From: Parendozoicomonas verongulae
GTDB taxonomy: Bacteria; Pseudomonadota; Gammaproteobacteria; Pseudomonadales; Endozoicomonadaceae
Assembly (NCBI RefSeq): GCF_009711465.1
Contig: NZ_SMME01000861.1
Span: forward strand, 1-62,704
Reading direction: 5' to 3'
Length of the DNA: 62,704 nt
Shown here: positions 18,086 to 28,777 of the stretch, one piece after another
How the letters are laid out: the number at the start of each line of letters is the position of its first letter
How positions within the stretch are numbered: position 1 is the stretch's first letter
The notes under the pieces: model-generated
What the model was told of the DNA's origin: nothing
The model's database searches: none
Seen by the model: only the letters and a program-made list of their open reading frames with translations
Program-made: the position numbers and the translations under genes

Positions 18086-18538
18086 GTGGAGATATCGAAC
18101 CTGCTTTGGACTATTGGCGCAATAGCCTTTTTCACCGGCCTTGTTATGGGAGCAGTGGCATATCACTTTTTCGCTGGCGGCGGTAATGCCGGTGGATCCC
18201 GTGCCCGCATCGCTGAACTGGAAGCGGAACTGAAAGATTACCAGAACAAGGTGTCCGACCACTTTAGCACCAGTGCCCATCTGGTGAACCGTCTGACCGA
18301 AACCTACCGCGATGTACACGAACACCTGGCCACCAGCGCCAGTGAACTGTGCACCGATGAGCTGACCCGCCATCGCCTGAACGACGCCATGCTCAGCACC
18401 CAGGCCATCAGCAACAAGGCGATTCCGACTGAACAGCCAAAGGACTACGCCCCAAAGATGGACGCTGATGAGGGCACCCTTTCCGAAAAATTCCGTGTGA
18501 ACAAGCACAAGGACAATGGCACCGATTCCGCTGCCTGA
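18086..18538 (+). CDS. zapG: YhcB/ZapG-like DUF1043 membrane protein
   Basis: The 150-residue protein uses a GTG start at 18086 with GAGG seven bases upstream. One N-terminal transmembrane helix (LLWTIGAIAFFTGLVMGAVAY) is followed by a coiled coil (IAELEAELKDYQNKVSDHF) and a polar, disordered tail, the YhcB plan. In E. coli YhcB/ZapG links cell division, envelope growth and lipid balance at the inner membrane. It is divergent from zapE, another division gene. The symbol is given by family match. Confidence 0.85.
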   Translation: MEISNLLWTIGAIAFFTGLVMGAVAYHFFAGGGNAGGSRARIAELEAELKDYQNKVSDHFSTSAHLVNRLTETYRDVHEHLATSASELCTDELTRHRLNDAMLSTQAISNKAIPTEQPKDYAPKMDADEGTLSEKFRVNKHKDNGTDSAA

Positions 18539-18552
18539 TCGACCGAACCAAT

Positions 18553-18590
18553 AAAAAGGCCGCTGGATGTTTGCATCCAGCGGCCTTTTT
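18553..18590. terminator. Bidirectional terminator between zapG-like gene and trxB
   Basis: A perfect 17-bp stem (AAAAAGGCCGCTGGATG and its complement) with a TTTG loop gives an A-run and a T-run on both strands. It serves the two convergent genes. Confidence 0.95.
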
Positions 18591-18599
18591 GTCCTGTTA

Positions 18600-19553
<954 letters not shown>

Positions 19554-19719
19554 TTATTCCCCATACTGATCGAAAACAGGCCCATCATTGAGCGCTGATA
19601 AAACTGTCGCATCATAAAAATGTCAGACATAATAACCAGCGGTCCATTTACTCACCAGTCAAGAATAACTATCAGTGTTATTCAGGCTTTATATCGACTG
19701 ACTCCCAACATGGAAGACT

Positions 19720-20454
19720 ATGAAGCAGCACATTCAAACCACCGGCCAGGGCCTTGAGTATTTTCTGACAGGGCTACGCCGCCTGCCAGAGCCGGGAATT
19801 CGTGCTTTTGTCCTTATACCTCTGCTGGTGAATATCATTGTCTTCAGTGTGATGATCTGGCTGGCCACCAGCCAGTTCTCGATCTGGATGGATAAAATGA
19901 TGGCCTGGCTGCCGGAGTGGTTGAGTTTTCTGTCCTTTATCATCTGGCCGCTGTTTGCCCTGGCGCTGGCTATTGGCATGTTCTTCACATTCACCATTGT
20001 TGCTAACCTGATTGCTGCTCCATTCAATGGTTTTCTGGCTGAAAAAATTCAGCGGGAGCTGGACCCGAACTGCATGCCGGAAGGCGGCTGGAAAGATCTG
20101 CTGGCCCTGATTCCCCGCACGATTGTTCGAGAACTGCAAAAACTCTTGTACTACCTGCCCCGGGCGCTTGTGCTGTTTGTGTTGTCTATCGTTCTTCCTA
20201 TTGTCGGGCCAATTCTGTTTACCCTGTTTTCTGCGTGGATGATGGGCATTCAGTATTGTGATTACGCGGCGGACAATGAGCTGGTGAACTTTAAGGATAT
20301 GAAAGTGAAGCTGGCCAGCCCCCGTTTGCAAACTATGATGTTTGGTGGTGCGGTCTCTTTCTGTTCTCTTGTTCCACTGTTGAATCTGGTGGTGATGCCT
20401 GCGGCTGTGATTGGTGGGAGTTACCTGTGGGTAAACCGAAGGAGCCCTGCATAA
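19720..20454 (+). CDS. cysZ: Sulfate transporter CysZ
   Basis: The 244-residue CysZ/EI24-like inner-membrane protein has about four to six hydrophobic segments. It begins with the typical region TGQGLEYFLTGLRRLPEPG and later has VANLIAAPFNGFLAEKIQ. It imports sulfate for cysteine biosynthesis. GGAAGA lies just upstream of the start. Sulfur assimilation partners are not in the window. Confidence 0.92.
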   Translation: MKQHIQTTGQGLEYFLTGLRRLPEPGIRAFVLIPLLVNIIVFSVMIWLATSQFSIWMDKMMAWLPEWLSFLSFIIWPLFALALAIGMFFTFTIVANLIAAPFNGFLAEKIQRELDPNCMPEGGWKDLLALIPRTIVRELQKLLYYLPRALVLFVLSIVLPIVGPILFTLFSAWMMGIQYCDYAADNELVNFKDMKVKLASPRLQTMMFGGAVSFCSLVPLLNLVVMPAAVIGGSYLWVNRRSPA

Positions 20455-20479
20455 GCAGAGCTTCTTCACAGGACTGAGT

Positions 20480-22879
20480 TTACCCTAAAGCTGCTCTTCG
20501 AACACACTCTTGTTCAAGAAGGTGTTGAGCTTTCTTTCGATACCAGACAAAGGCATTACTGTAGGTAAACGACAATTTACTGTAGTGAGCCATGCCATTC
20601 TCTCTGGCCACCCTCACCTTATCATCTTCACTGCCAGAGTTATCACCACCGCCGATTTTTAAAGTCGTACGCAGCTTACCGCCTTCAGAAGACGATAACC
20701 GATAGCGTGCCAGTTTCGCCTTGGACTCCCCCTCAAAATCTTTCACAGAGGCCAGACGCTCTGAGATTTCTTCGTTTGTTTTTGCTGTTAAGTCGACCTT
20801 CATAAAATCAACCAACTCCTGCAGGCGTTCTTTGTGCCAATGGGTAGAATCTCTATACATTCCGAGGAGTTTTTCTAAGTCTGCGAGTGATTCACTATCC
20901 TGAGCAAACAGTGCTTTATCCACCGAAGGAAGAGCCACCTCCAGCTGGAGAAGGTGTTCACAAATGTCTTCACAGCGGCGTGTCAGGTTATCTCGCCGTG
21001 CACGGGTTCTCGCAACAGAATAAGCCAGAGCCCTTTCAACCTCCTCTCTTTGATAGTCAGGGTTTTGCCGGAGCGTACGCACCATATCGCAGTCTCTGTC
21101 CAGATCCAGAGACTTGTAAATACCACCTGTTTTTTGAACGACCTCGCTATTAATGCACTCTGCTGCGCTAATCGCACGTTCTGCAATTTCAACCTGCCTT
21201 TCCCAAACATCCAGAGTGTTGCCCAGGTTCTGATCCATCAGACGATAGGTTTTTGCTTGCTCAAGGTTACTGCTAACAAGCCAGGTGTTTCCCCCCAGAC
21301 AATCCACCATAACCGCCTGTGTTTTGCTTTTACGCCTTACAGGCTCAGCCTGGCTGGAATCATCATACTTCAGATTGGTGAGATCCTCTTCACTGCTGTA
21401 AAGCCATAATGGGGATTGCTCCCATGCCTGAGCCTCTGTTTTCATACGTACTTTGGGTTTAGCGGAGTCAATACCCACAGGGCCGGCGGTGTTCACATTA
21501 TCTTCATAATTAATGCAACAGTTCTGTACCCGCCACATTCTACTATCATGGAGAAGATTCATCTGGCAGGACAAGTGTCCTCTCTGAGTGGTACTTTTCA
21601 CTCGTTTACCAGCCCCTCCCTGTTTTGTGAACTTGCTGAACTGAAGTTCCAGCATCGCCGTCATACGCCTTTCATCGAGGGAGATAAGCCGTACGGTAAA
21701 GCAGTCGTCAGGGCCGGCTTTTACTTCTTTGTCGACTCTGTATTTCATCTCCCGCGTGACACGGGACAGAATATTATAAATGGTGTCCAGACTGATAAGA
21801 TGCTGACACACCGCCAGTGTTTGCGGGTTGCGACCAAACTGATCTGCGACTTGTTTCTCAAACTCATGGATTTCGCCACGAGCTCTGCAGTGGTAAGACA
21901 CCTCTGTTTTAGTAACCTGCGCGCCCTGATTCGAATATTTTTCCAGAGAAATATCCACATGAGGTGGATAACAAAACGCTTTCACACCCATGGGGTTACT
22001 GACTTGCCTGCCAAAAAAGGGGAAATCTACCATCTGCACTCTTTCTATACCGCGAATACCTGCCCCTCTGGCAATAGCGGCCACCTGAGAACCCGTCATA
22101 TTCCATTCTTCACCTTTGCTACCCACTTTGCAGGTTACAAAAAGCGGCAAATAAACTTGCGCCACATCATGAGGCAGAACACTGAGATTCTCTTTATCCG
22201 GAACAGCGAACGACTCACGCAAGGCTTTGTAGTCTTCGCCATTTTTCAGGAGATGGAGGAAGACGTAATAAAACTTTTCTTCGTCATGCAATATTTTTTT
22301 GAGGCTGGAGAAAACATCCGAACTTTGACAGCCCAGGTTGACAATCAACTTATCAATAACCTGCTCTTTGGCCTGAGACATAGCCTTCAAGTCTCCCGCC
22401 GATAGTTTCCCTCTCAGCGTTTCAAGAGCTCTATAAGAAATTAATCCTGGAACCAGGTCCTTAACTGACCGGGAACCGACTTTGCACTCTATAGCCAGAG
22501 CATGCAGTTCTGCAGGTGTTAAGCATGCCACTAATGCTCTAACTATTAACTTTGTGAACGGAGTATCCTTCCCGGCACACCTCAACAGGATGTATCGTCC
22601 TTCCTGTATGCTTGCAGAGTTTTCGGGGGGGGAGGCTTTGGCTGCTTCCCTTGAGGTTTTAGTGGCCACTAACCTATCACTGGCTGTTTTCTCTTCCGAT
22701 ACAGCCTTTTCAGAAACAGGACCTTCAACCTGAGCAGAGGCGGATAACAAAGAGTCCTTCTCAACCGGCACCTCTTCGACATTTATACCGGTTGTTTTTT
22801 TTACTTTCACGTCACAGGAGCCAGTAGCACTAAGGCTTCCCTGGCTCCCATGAAATAACGGCTTGGTCACACTCTCCAT
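20480..22879 (-). CDS. Large protein of unknown function (799 residues), possible effector
   Basis: I do not recognise this protein. There is no signal peptide. The first ~95 residues are rich in Ser, Lys, Glu and Val and look disordered. A folded region follows from RYILLRCAGKDTPF. The middle includes beta-rich parts and many Cys and Lys. The C-terminal third (from about residue 560) is helical with coiled-coil character (LTRRCEDICEHLLQLEV; HKERLQELVDFMKV) and ends in a basic tail. GGGGAACG precedes the ATG. A disordered N-terminus without a Sec signal plus helical C-terminus would suit a type III- or IV-secreted effector, but no secretion signal can be proved. It may be transcribed with the FMN reductase 85 bp upstream. 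Confidence 0.7.
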   Translation of the reverse strand: MESVTKPLFHGSQGSLSATGSCDVKVKKTTGINVEEVPVEKDSLLSASAQVEGPVSEKAVSEEKTASDRLVATKTSREAAKASPPENSASIQEGRYILLRCAGKDTPFTKLIVRALVACLTPAELHALAIECKVGSRSVKDLVPGLISYRALETLRGKLSAGDLKAMSQAKEQVIDKLIVNLGCQSSDVFSSLKKILHDEEKFYYVFLHLLKNGEDYKALRESFAVPDKENLSVLPHDVAQVYLPLFVTCKVGSKGEEWNMTGSQVAAIARGAGIRGIERVQMVDFPFFGRQVSNPMGVKAFCYPPHVDISLEKYSNQGAQVTKTEVSYHCRARGEIHEFEKQVADQFGRNPQTLAVCQHLISLDTIYNILSRVTREMKYRVDKEVKAGPDDCFTVRLISLDERRMTAMLELQFSKFTKQGGAGKRVKSTTQRGHLSCQMNLLHDSRMWRVQNCCINYEDNVNTAGPVGIDSAKPKVRMKTEAQAWEQSPLWLYSSEEDLTNLKYDDSSQAEPVRRKSKTQAVMVDCLGGNTWLVSSNLEQAKTYRLMDQNLGNTLDVWERQVEIAERAISAAECINSEVVQKTGGIYKSLDLDRDCDMVRTLRQNPDYQREEVERALAYSVARTRARRDNLTRRCEDICEHLLQLEVALPSVDKALFAQDSESLADLEKLLGMYRDSTHWHKERLQELVDFMKVDLTAKTNEEISERLASVKDFEGESKAKLARYRLSSSEGGKLRTTLKIGGGDNSGSEDDKVRVARENGMAHYSKLSFTYSNAFVWYRKKAQHLLEQECVRRAALG

Positions 22880-22964
22880 ACGTTCCCCACTCCTGCTGTC
22901 ATAGACGTTAATGGGGAATCAGACATACAAAGACTTAGATTAGTTCTTCAGATTGTTATCACTT

Positions 22965-23561
22965 TTAGGACATACCGTTAGGAAAATCTTCCATTCGTTC
23001 AAGGGCATGGGGGCGAATAGTTGACAGCGCAAGATCGTAATCCAGAAGGTCTTTCAGAACAAAATCAATACGGTTACGGTAGTAATTATCTGACTTCCCC
23101 ATGGGGCTAACGCCTTCCAGAACATTCCCCACACTGCGAATAATCAAATGCTCGGGGAGATAGCAAATACGACAGTTTTTATAACTGGAACCCCGCAATT
23201 CTGAGATCACAAACGCACCGCCCTGCCCGGCAGACACAGCACAGAGCAATACAGGTTTGTGAGCAAACTGATCGGCACCAAACCAGGTGAGCAGATTTTT
23301 GATCGCCGGTGGCGCCATACCATTCCACTCAGGTACAACAAAAACAAAGGACGTTGCATGATTCAGCTGATCCCGAATTGTATTGATAAGGCTTTTATCC
23401 GGCGCAGGCTCTCCACTCCATAGGGGAAGAACGGTTTTCCCCAAATCCAGAACCGAGGCATTGGCTCCCAGATTTTCTACCTGATGGTTGATGTAGTCAG
23501 CGACTTTACGGCTTTGGGAGGCTTTCTGCTGGCTGGCAGCAATAACCAGAACCTGATGCAT
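22965..23561 (-). CDS. NADPH-dependent FMN reductase family protein
   Basis: The 198-residue flavodoxin-like protein resembles chromate/azo-type FMN reductases. Features are the N-terminal VIAASQQKASQSRKVADYI phosphate loop region, VFVVPEWNGMAPPAIKNLL (the flavin-contacting P-E-W/Y-N-x-M segment) and VSAGQGGAFVISELR. It probably reduces flavin, quinones or metals with NAD(P)H in the cytosol. The start at 23561 has GAGATACC upstream. It is divergent from the MFS transporter. Confidence 0.82.
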   Translation of the reverse strand: MHQVLVIAASQQKASQSRKVADYINHQVENLGANASVLDLGKTVLPLWSGEPAPDKSLINTIRDQLNHATSFVFVVPEWNGMAPPAIKNLLTWFGADQFAHKPVLLCAVSAGQGGAFVISELRGSSYKNCRICYLPEHLIIRSVGNVLEGVSPMGKSDNYYRNRIDFVLKDLLDYDLALSTIRPHALERMEDFPNGMS

Positions 23562-23669
23562 GGAGGTATCTCTTTTTTATTTTTTGGGTTAGTGAAAAGA
23601 AATATACCCAATTTCCGCTAATGTGTAGACCTCATTTTGATAAAAAACCACAGGGAAACCAGACAACCC

Positions 23670-24959
23670 ATGTGTCATTCCCAGTCCAGTTACCCCAGCT
23701 ATCGATGGATCATGCTGATCGTAATGATGGCACTGACTGTTGCCATTGAAATGCAGTGGCTGACCCATGCTGCGGTTGCCCGCCCGGCAGAGGCTTTCTA
23801 CAGCCACCAGATTGAACACCACAGCTGGCTTAGCATTGATAACCTGGCACTGACTTATATGATTATGTACGTCGTACTGGCTTTGCCGGCGTCCTGGGTC
23901 ATTGCACGCCATGGTTTAAAGTACGGTTTGCAGATAGGGGCGTTGATGACAGGTGCGTTCAGCCTGCTTAAAGGCTTTTGCGGCGAGAATCTGACTATCG
24001 TTACCATAGCGCAACTGGGGCTGGCAGCTGCCCAGCCGTTTATTCTCAATGCCGTTACCACCCTCACCGACCAATGGTTTCCTGTGAAAGAGCGAGCCAT
24101 GACTGCCGGGCTAACAGTTTTTGCACAGTTTGTCGGCATTCTGCTGGCAGTGGTGGTAACACCTATGATGGTGGTTACCAACCCTGCCGATGTTAATTAT
24201 GGCCAAGGTCTGTCTTCGGCCTTAATGCTCTATGGCATGATTTCGGGGATAACTGCGGTATTTGCTCTCCTGCTTGTGCGCCACCCACCAGCTTTCGCAG
24301 ACACCAGAATCCCCCCAAAAACGCTCTTTGCACCTGACGCTCTTGTCACTCTGCTTAAAAACCACGATATGCAGATTGGGCTGTTTCTGTTCATGGTAGG
24401 TTTGGGAATATTTAACGCTATAGGCTCATTGACTGATGCCATCAGTGCCAGTTTAAACATTGAGGACTCCGACGGTCTTATCGCAACTATGATGTTGCTG
24501 GGAGGAATGTTGGGGTCTGTGATTCTCCCTGTCTGTTCCGATGTTTTTCAACGCCGAAAGAGCATACTTATTATCTGCGTGGTGGGTATGCTACCCGGGT
24601 TAGCGGGGCTGGCTTTTGCCGGTGATCTCTCGCCATCTCCCGATACCGTTTATGTTATCGCTTTATGTTCAACGACCATTCTGGGTTTTTTTGTTCTGGG
24701 ATCAGGGCCTGTTGGGTTTCAATATATTGCTGAAGTGACCCGCCCTGTGCCAGAGGCCTTTTCACAGGGTTTGGTTTTGTTAGCAGGGCAGATATCCGGA
24801 ATGTTTCTGGTGGTGTCCATGACCATAAACAACCACCAGTGGCTTTCATTTCTGCTACAGGCCTTTGTAGGGGTTACCCTTGTGTGTCTGGGTGCTGTTT
24901 TGGCCCTGCGAGAATCTCCGGTGGTAATGACGGCTTATCACGACGAGAACCAAAGATAA
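23670..24959 (+). CDS. MFS transporter, about 12 TM, substrate unknown
   Basis: About 429 residues from the ATG at 23670; a TTG at 23637 would add 11 residues. Twelve hydrophobic segments are visible. The segment AQPFILNAVTTLTDQWFPVKERAM and the arrangement around it recall FLVCR-like and other uptake/efflux branches of the major facilitator superfamily, but this is only a resemblance. The 3-prime end overlaps the histidine kinase gene by 86 bp on the opposite strand. The adjacent two-component system could regulate it. Confidence 0.85.
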   Translation: MCHSQSSYPSYRWIMLIVMMALTVAIEMQWLTHAAVARPAEAFYSHQIEHHSWLSIDNLALTYMIMYVVLALPASWVIARHGLKYGLQIGALMTGAFSLLKGFCGENLTIVTIAQLGLAAAQPFILNAVTTLTDQWFPVKERAMTAGLTVFAQFVGILLAVVVTPMMVVTNPADVNYGQGLSSALMLYGMISGITAVFALLLVRHPPAFADTRIPPKTLFAPDALVTLLKNHDMQIGLFLFMVGLGIFNAIGSLTDAISASLNIEDSDGLIATMMLLGGMLGSVILPVCSDVFQRRKSILIICVVGMLPGLAGLAFAGDLSPSPDTVYVIALCSTTILGFFVLGSGPVGFQYIAEVTRPVPEAFSQGLVLLAGQISGMFLVVSMTINNHQWLSFLLQAFVGVTLVCLGAVLALRESPVVMTAYHDENQR

Positions 24960-26196
24960 CCTCGGCGGCACAACCTGTCCCGGATGCATTATTTGTCAGC
25001 GAAAAATCCCAGCCATACTTTCGGCAAATATCATTCACAATCAACAGTCCAAGGCCAAAGCCCTGATGACCGTCTGGCTGTTTGTCCAGCCCACACCCAC
25101 TGTCGATAATACACAGGCTTTGGCTCTCTGTGACTATCCGCACCTCACCTTCCTGAGTGCAGGCCATGGCGTTACGTATCAGATTCGAAAGCAGAATGCG
25201 CACCACAGCTTCAGGTGCATATACGGAAGCAGTCTTATGAATTGAAACATTAACCTCCACCGCTTTACCCCGGAGCAGTTGACGGTGGTCGTCAATAATT
25301 TGATCCAGAAAAGAATGATCCACCTCCAGTGCCGTTTTCAGGGATTCTTTCTCTTCCCGCGCCAGGTTCAGCAAGGTATCAATCACATCATTCATAGCTG
25401 TGGCTGCATTGAGCAGGCGCCTTTTCTGTCGCTGGATAAACTCGGGCTCGGAAGACACATCCAGCAAGGCACCCACGCCACGAATAACCGTTAAGGGTGT
25501 GCGAAACTCATGGCTGGCATAACGGGTAAAAGAACGCTCACGTTCAATCAGCTCTCCAAGCCTGCTGCGGTAGGCATTCAGACTGTTGGCCAGTTGATGG
25601 ACTTCCAGCGTCGCCCTTACCGGCAAACTCAGGGGTGAGAGATCATCGGTCTGAGACTCTCTTAAACGCCTCTCCAGAATAGACAGTGGTAATGTCAGGT
25701 GTTTGGCAAGATAAAGTACAGCCATGGCAGCCATAGTAAATAGCAATACAGACAAGATCATGTAGCGCCCGGTCCATAGATAACGCTGGGGGGTTGAGTT
25801 TTCCAGGCGCACAATATCCATCACGATATACACTGTATGTCCTGATAAGTGCGGATCAGGCAGAGCGTATACCATATACTCCGTGACATTTTCCTCAATC
25901 TCAAACTCATCAATGCCCAGCCACTCAGGAGGCAATAGACTCCTTAAGGGTTCTGGCACCTTATCCAGCCCGAGGTAAGCATTAGTCAGCTGATCAACAG
26001 AAATTATACCATCGTCGTCTTCTTCAAAATCGTCCAGTGACAGCTTCCCATAGAGCTCCATCCTGTTGGTTAGCACGCGATCTTCTGTTTCCAGAACCAT
26101 GTCATAAAACAGAACCATCTGAATCAGGATAATGATCGCAGATAAGGTTGTGAACGTCAGTGCAATTCTAGAGCGAAAGGTTTGGGGGTAATTCAT
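24874..26196 (-). CDS. Membrane sensor histidine kinase (two-component system)
   Basis: About 440 residues from ATG at 26196, which overlaps the response-regulator stop (ATGA). The order is TM1 (IALTFTTLSAIIILIQMVLFY), an acidic periplasmic sensor of about 120 residues (FEEDDDGI, FEIEENVTEY), TM2 (ILSVLLFTMAAMAVLYLA), a HAMP-like linker, the H box SFTRYASHEFRTPLTVIRG with its phosphoacceptor His, the N box LLSNLIRNAM, G1 DSGCGLD and G2 GFGLGLLIV. The very acidic sensor recalls cation sensors such as PhoQ, but the stimulus is not known. Confidence 0.92.
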   Translation of the reverse strand: MNYPQTFRSRIALTFTTLSAIIILIQMVLFYDMVLETEDRVLTNRMELYGKLSLDDFEEDDDGIISVDQLTNAYLGLDKVPEPLRSLLPPEWLGIDEFEIEENVTEYMVYALPDPHLSGHTVYIVMDIVRLENSTPQRYLWTGRYMILSVLLFTMAAMAVLYLAKHLTLPLSILERRLRESQTDDLSPLSLPVRATLEVHQLANSLNAYRSRLGELIERERSFTRYASHEFRTPLTVIRGVGALLDVSSEPEFIQRQKRRLLNAATAMNDVIDTLLNLAREEKESLKTALEVDHSFLDQIIDDHRQLLRGKAVEVNVSIHKTASVYAPEAVVRILLSNLIRNAMACTQEGEVRIVTESQSLCIIDSGCGLDKQPDGHQGFGLGLLIVNDICRKYGWDFSLTNNASGTGCAAEVIFGSRRDKPSLPPEILAGPKQHPDTQG

Positions 26197-26876
26197 GGTT
26201 CCTGAGTGCCACATTCCAGACGATAACCAACCGTCGGTACCGTTTTTACCATGGCTACAGGAAATGGCTTATCGACCTGGGTGCGAAGCTGATAAATATG
26301 GTTGCGCAACACGTCACCATCAGGGGGATTATCCTTCCATAGTTCATAGATAATTTCGTCCCGGCTCACAGCTGCAGGGGCTTTACTGATAAGCAGTTTC
26401 AGAATGCGGAAACCGGTTGGGTTCAAATTCAAGGTTTGGCCATTGCGGGTCACGATACGGCTTTCCATATTAAGGGAGAGCTCGCCAAAGGATAAATCAT
26501 TCTGAAAACCTTCTGGCTTACTGCGGCGTACCAGTGCTTCTATGCGTGCTTCGAGAATATTGAGATCGAAGGGTTTCACCACATAGTCATCCGCACCATG
26601 AGCAAAGCCTGTGAGTGTATCGTCTTTAGTATCCCGTGCCGTAAGCATCAGCACCGGTGTTTTCACGCCTTGTTCTCGCAAAGTGCGACATACACTGTAA
26701 CCATCCATGCCCGGCAACATAACATCGAGCAAAATCAGGTCATATAGATTCTCTGTTCCAAGGTTTAACCCCTGGCGGCCATCTGCCGCATAATCCAGCT
26801 CATGCCCCAACGCTTCAAAATAATCGAATACCACGCCAGCGATATCCCGGCTATCTTCGATAAGTAGCAGTCTCAT
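26193..26876 (-). CDS. OmpR/PhoB-family response regulator
   Basis: The 227-residue regulator has a receiver domain (LLLIEDS, phosphoacceptor in LLDVMLPGMDG, LTAR, and Lys in VVKPFD) and a C-terminal winged helix (TGFRILKLL, DVLRNHIYQLR, TVPTVGYRL). The ATG at 26876 is chosen because GGAG lies seven bases upstream; the frame extends to 26936 without a ribosome site. It is followed by its kinase with a 4-base overlap. The locus is divergent from proS. Confidence 0.93.
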   Translation of the reverse strand: MRLLLIEDSRDIAGVVFDYFEALGHELDYAADGRQGLNLGTENLYDLILLDVMLPGMDGYSVCRTLREQGVKTPVLMLTARDTKDDTLTGFAHGADDYVVKPFDLNILEARIEALVRRSKPEGFQNDLSFGELSLNMESRIVTRNGQTLNLNPTGFRILKLLISKAPAAVSRDEIIYELWKDNPPDGDVLRNHIYQLRTQVDKPFPVAMVKTVPTVGYRLECGTQEP

Positions 26877-26993
26877 TCCCATACTCCGTACAACTAACGC
26901 AGACCATTCCCTAAGGAGTGTGAAACAAATGTCCACAGGAAGAACATGCGTATGAATCCTGTTACCAGATGTTCCGTCTTCCTAAATTTCCCT

Positions 26994-27021
26994 TTGCCAA
27001 TAGCGCTGTGCCCCTTAGAAT
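26994..27021 (+). promoter_or_regulatory. Predicted sigma70 promoter of proS
   Basis: A -35 TTGCCA (26994-26999) and -10 TAGAAT (27016-27021) with a 16-bp spacer lie 37 bp before the proS start. Inferred only from consensus similarity. Confidence 0.4.
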
Positions 27022-27058
27022 ATCAGGTTTCTGAATATTAACGGCACAGCTGATTTCC

Positions 27059-28777
27059 ATGCGCACCAGCCAATATTACCTCCCTACTCTCAAAGAGACT
27101 CCAGCCGACGCAGTTGTTGTCAGCCACCAGCTGATGCTTCGTGCAGGTATGATTCGCAAACTGGCTTCCGGCCTTTACACCTGGCTGCCCGCAGGTAAGC
27201 GTGTATTGAACAAAGTGGAACGTATTGTTCGCGAAGAGATGGACCGCTCCGGTGCACTCGAAAGCTGGATGCCAGTCAGTGCTCCTGCTGAACTGTGGCA
27301 AGAAAGCGGCCGCTGGGATGACTATGGCCCCGAACTGCTGCGCTTCCAGGATCGTCATAACCGCGACTTCGTGATGGGCCCAACCCATGAAGAAGTCGTG
27401 ACCGACATGATTCGTGACGAGCTGACCAGCTACAAGCAGTTACCTTTGAACCTGTATCAGATCCAGACCAAGTTCCGTGACGAGATCCGTCCCCGCTTTG
27501 GTCTGATGCGCTCCCGTGAATTTCTTATGAAGGATGCTTACTCCTTCCACGTAACTCAGGAATGTCTGGCGAACGAATACGAGAACATGCACAGCACTTA
27601 CTGCCGCATCTTTGATCGTCTGGGCCTGGACTACCGTCCTGTAGAAGCTGACACCGGTTCTATTGGTGGTACAGCGTCCCACGAATTCCACGTGCTGGCA
27701 GATTCCGGTGAAGACGATATCGCCTTCAGTGACAGCAGTGATTACGCCGCCAACATCGAGAAAGCTGAAGCGCTGGCACCTGCCGGTGAGCGTCCTGCGC
27801 CATCCGCTGAGATGAAACGCGTACCTACACCAAATGCCAAAACTATCGCCGAGCTGGTTGAGCAGTTTGACCTGAACATCGAACAGACGGTGAAAACCCT
27901 GATCGTAAAAGCTGCTGAAGAATCGGAGCACGAGCTGATCGCACTGATGGTTCGCGGCGATCATGAACTGAACGAAATCAAAGCCGAACATCTGCCGGAA
28001 GTTGCTGAGCCTCTGGAAATGGCATCTGATGCAGAAGTGAAAGCTACCATCGGTGCAGGCTTTGGCTCTCTGGGCCCTGTTGGCCTGACCATTCCCTGCA
28101 TCATTGACCACACCGTTGCCAAAATGGCTGACTTTGGCGCAGGTGCCAACGTAGATGGCGAGCACCTGTTCAACATCAACTGGGAGCGTGACGCCACTTA
28201 CACCCGCGTTGAAGATATCCGCAATGTGGTGGAAGGCGATCCAAGCCCTTGTGGTAATGGCACCCTGTTTATCAAGCGCGGCATTGAGGTGGGCCACATC
28301 TTCCAGCTGGGTAAGAAGTACAGCGAAGCGATGAAGGCGACTGTGCTGGATCAGAGCGGTAAAGACGCCACTCTACTCATGGGTTGCTACGGTATCGGCG
28401 TAAGCCGTGTGGTTGCCTCTGCAATCGAACAGAACCACGATGATCGTGGCATTATCTGGCCTGACGCCATTGCACCTTTCCAGATTGCTCTGGTGCCTCT
28501 GAAGATTGAGAAGTCTGAAGCTGTCCGCGAGACCACCGAGAAGCTCTACAAAGAGCTGACGGAAGCCGGTTACGACGTGATCATGGACGACCGTAAGGCC
28601 AGCCCGGGCGTAAAGTTTGCTGATATGGAACTGGTGGGTATTCCTCATCGTGTAGTTATCAGTGATCGCGGTCTGAAGGAAGGCACTCTGGAATACAAGA
28701 ACCGTCGTGAAGGTGAGAACGTTGCTATTGCTATAGACGACGTTGTGACGGAATTGAAAAACAGGGTCAGTCTCTGA
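27059..28777 (+). CDS. proS: Prolyl-tRNA synthetase
   Basis: The 572-residue class II synthetase charges tRNA-Pro. The N-terminal catalytic core opens with [17 protein letters not shown] and has motif 2 around [26 protein letters not shown]. The bacterial-type editing insertion (INS/YbaK-like, residues about 225-390), which clears Ala-tRNA-Pro, interrupts the core. Motif 3 is in [17 protein letters not shown]. The anticodon-binding domain is C-terminal. Its stop codon overlaps the likely non-AUG start of the lytic transglycosylase. Confidence 0.97.
   Translation: MRTSQYYLPTLKETPADAVVVSHQLMLRAGMIRKLASGLYTWLPAGKRVLNKVERIVREEMDRSGALESWMPVSAPAELWQESGRWDDYGPELLRFQDRHNRDFVMGPTHEEVVTDMIRDELTSYKQLPLNLYQIQTKFRDEIRPRFGLMRSREFLMKDAYSFHVTQECLANEYENMHSTYCRIFDRLGLDYRPVEADTGSIGGTASHEFHVLADSGEDDIAFSDSSDYAANIEKAEALAPAGERPAPSAEMKRVPTPNAKTIAELVEQFDLNIEQTVKTLIVKAAEESEHELIALMVRGDHELNEIKAEHLPEVAEPLEMASDAEVKATIGAGFGSLGPVGLTIPCIIDHTVAKMADFGAGANVDGEHLFNINWERDATYTRVEDIRNVVEGDPSPCGNGTLFIKRGIEVGHIFQLGKKYSEAMKATVLDQSGKDATLLMGCYGIGVSRVVASAIEQNHDDRGIIWPDAIAPFQIALVPLKIEKSEAVRETTEKLYKELTEAGYDVIMDDRKASPGVKFADMELVGIPHRVVISDRGLKEGTLEYKNRREGENVAIAIDDVVTELKNRVSL

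Noticed and set aside
21416..22405. 329-codon plus-strand frame inside the 799-residue orphan
   Set aside because: No ribosome site and no recognisable motif. The opposite strand has a good start and continuous coding character.
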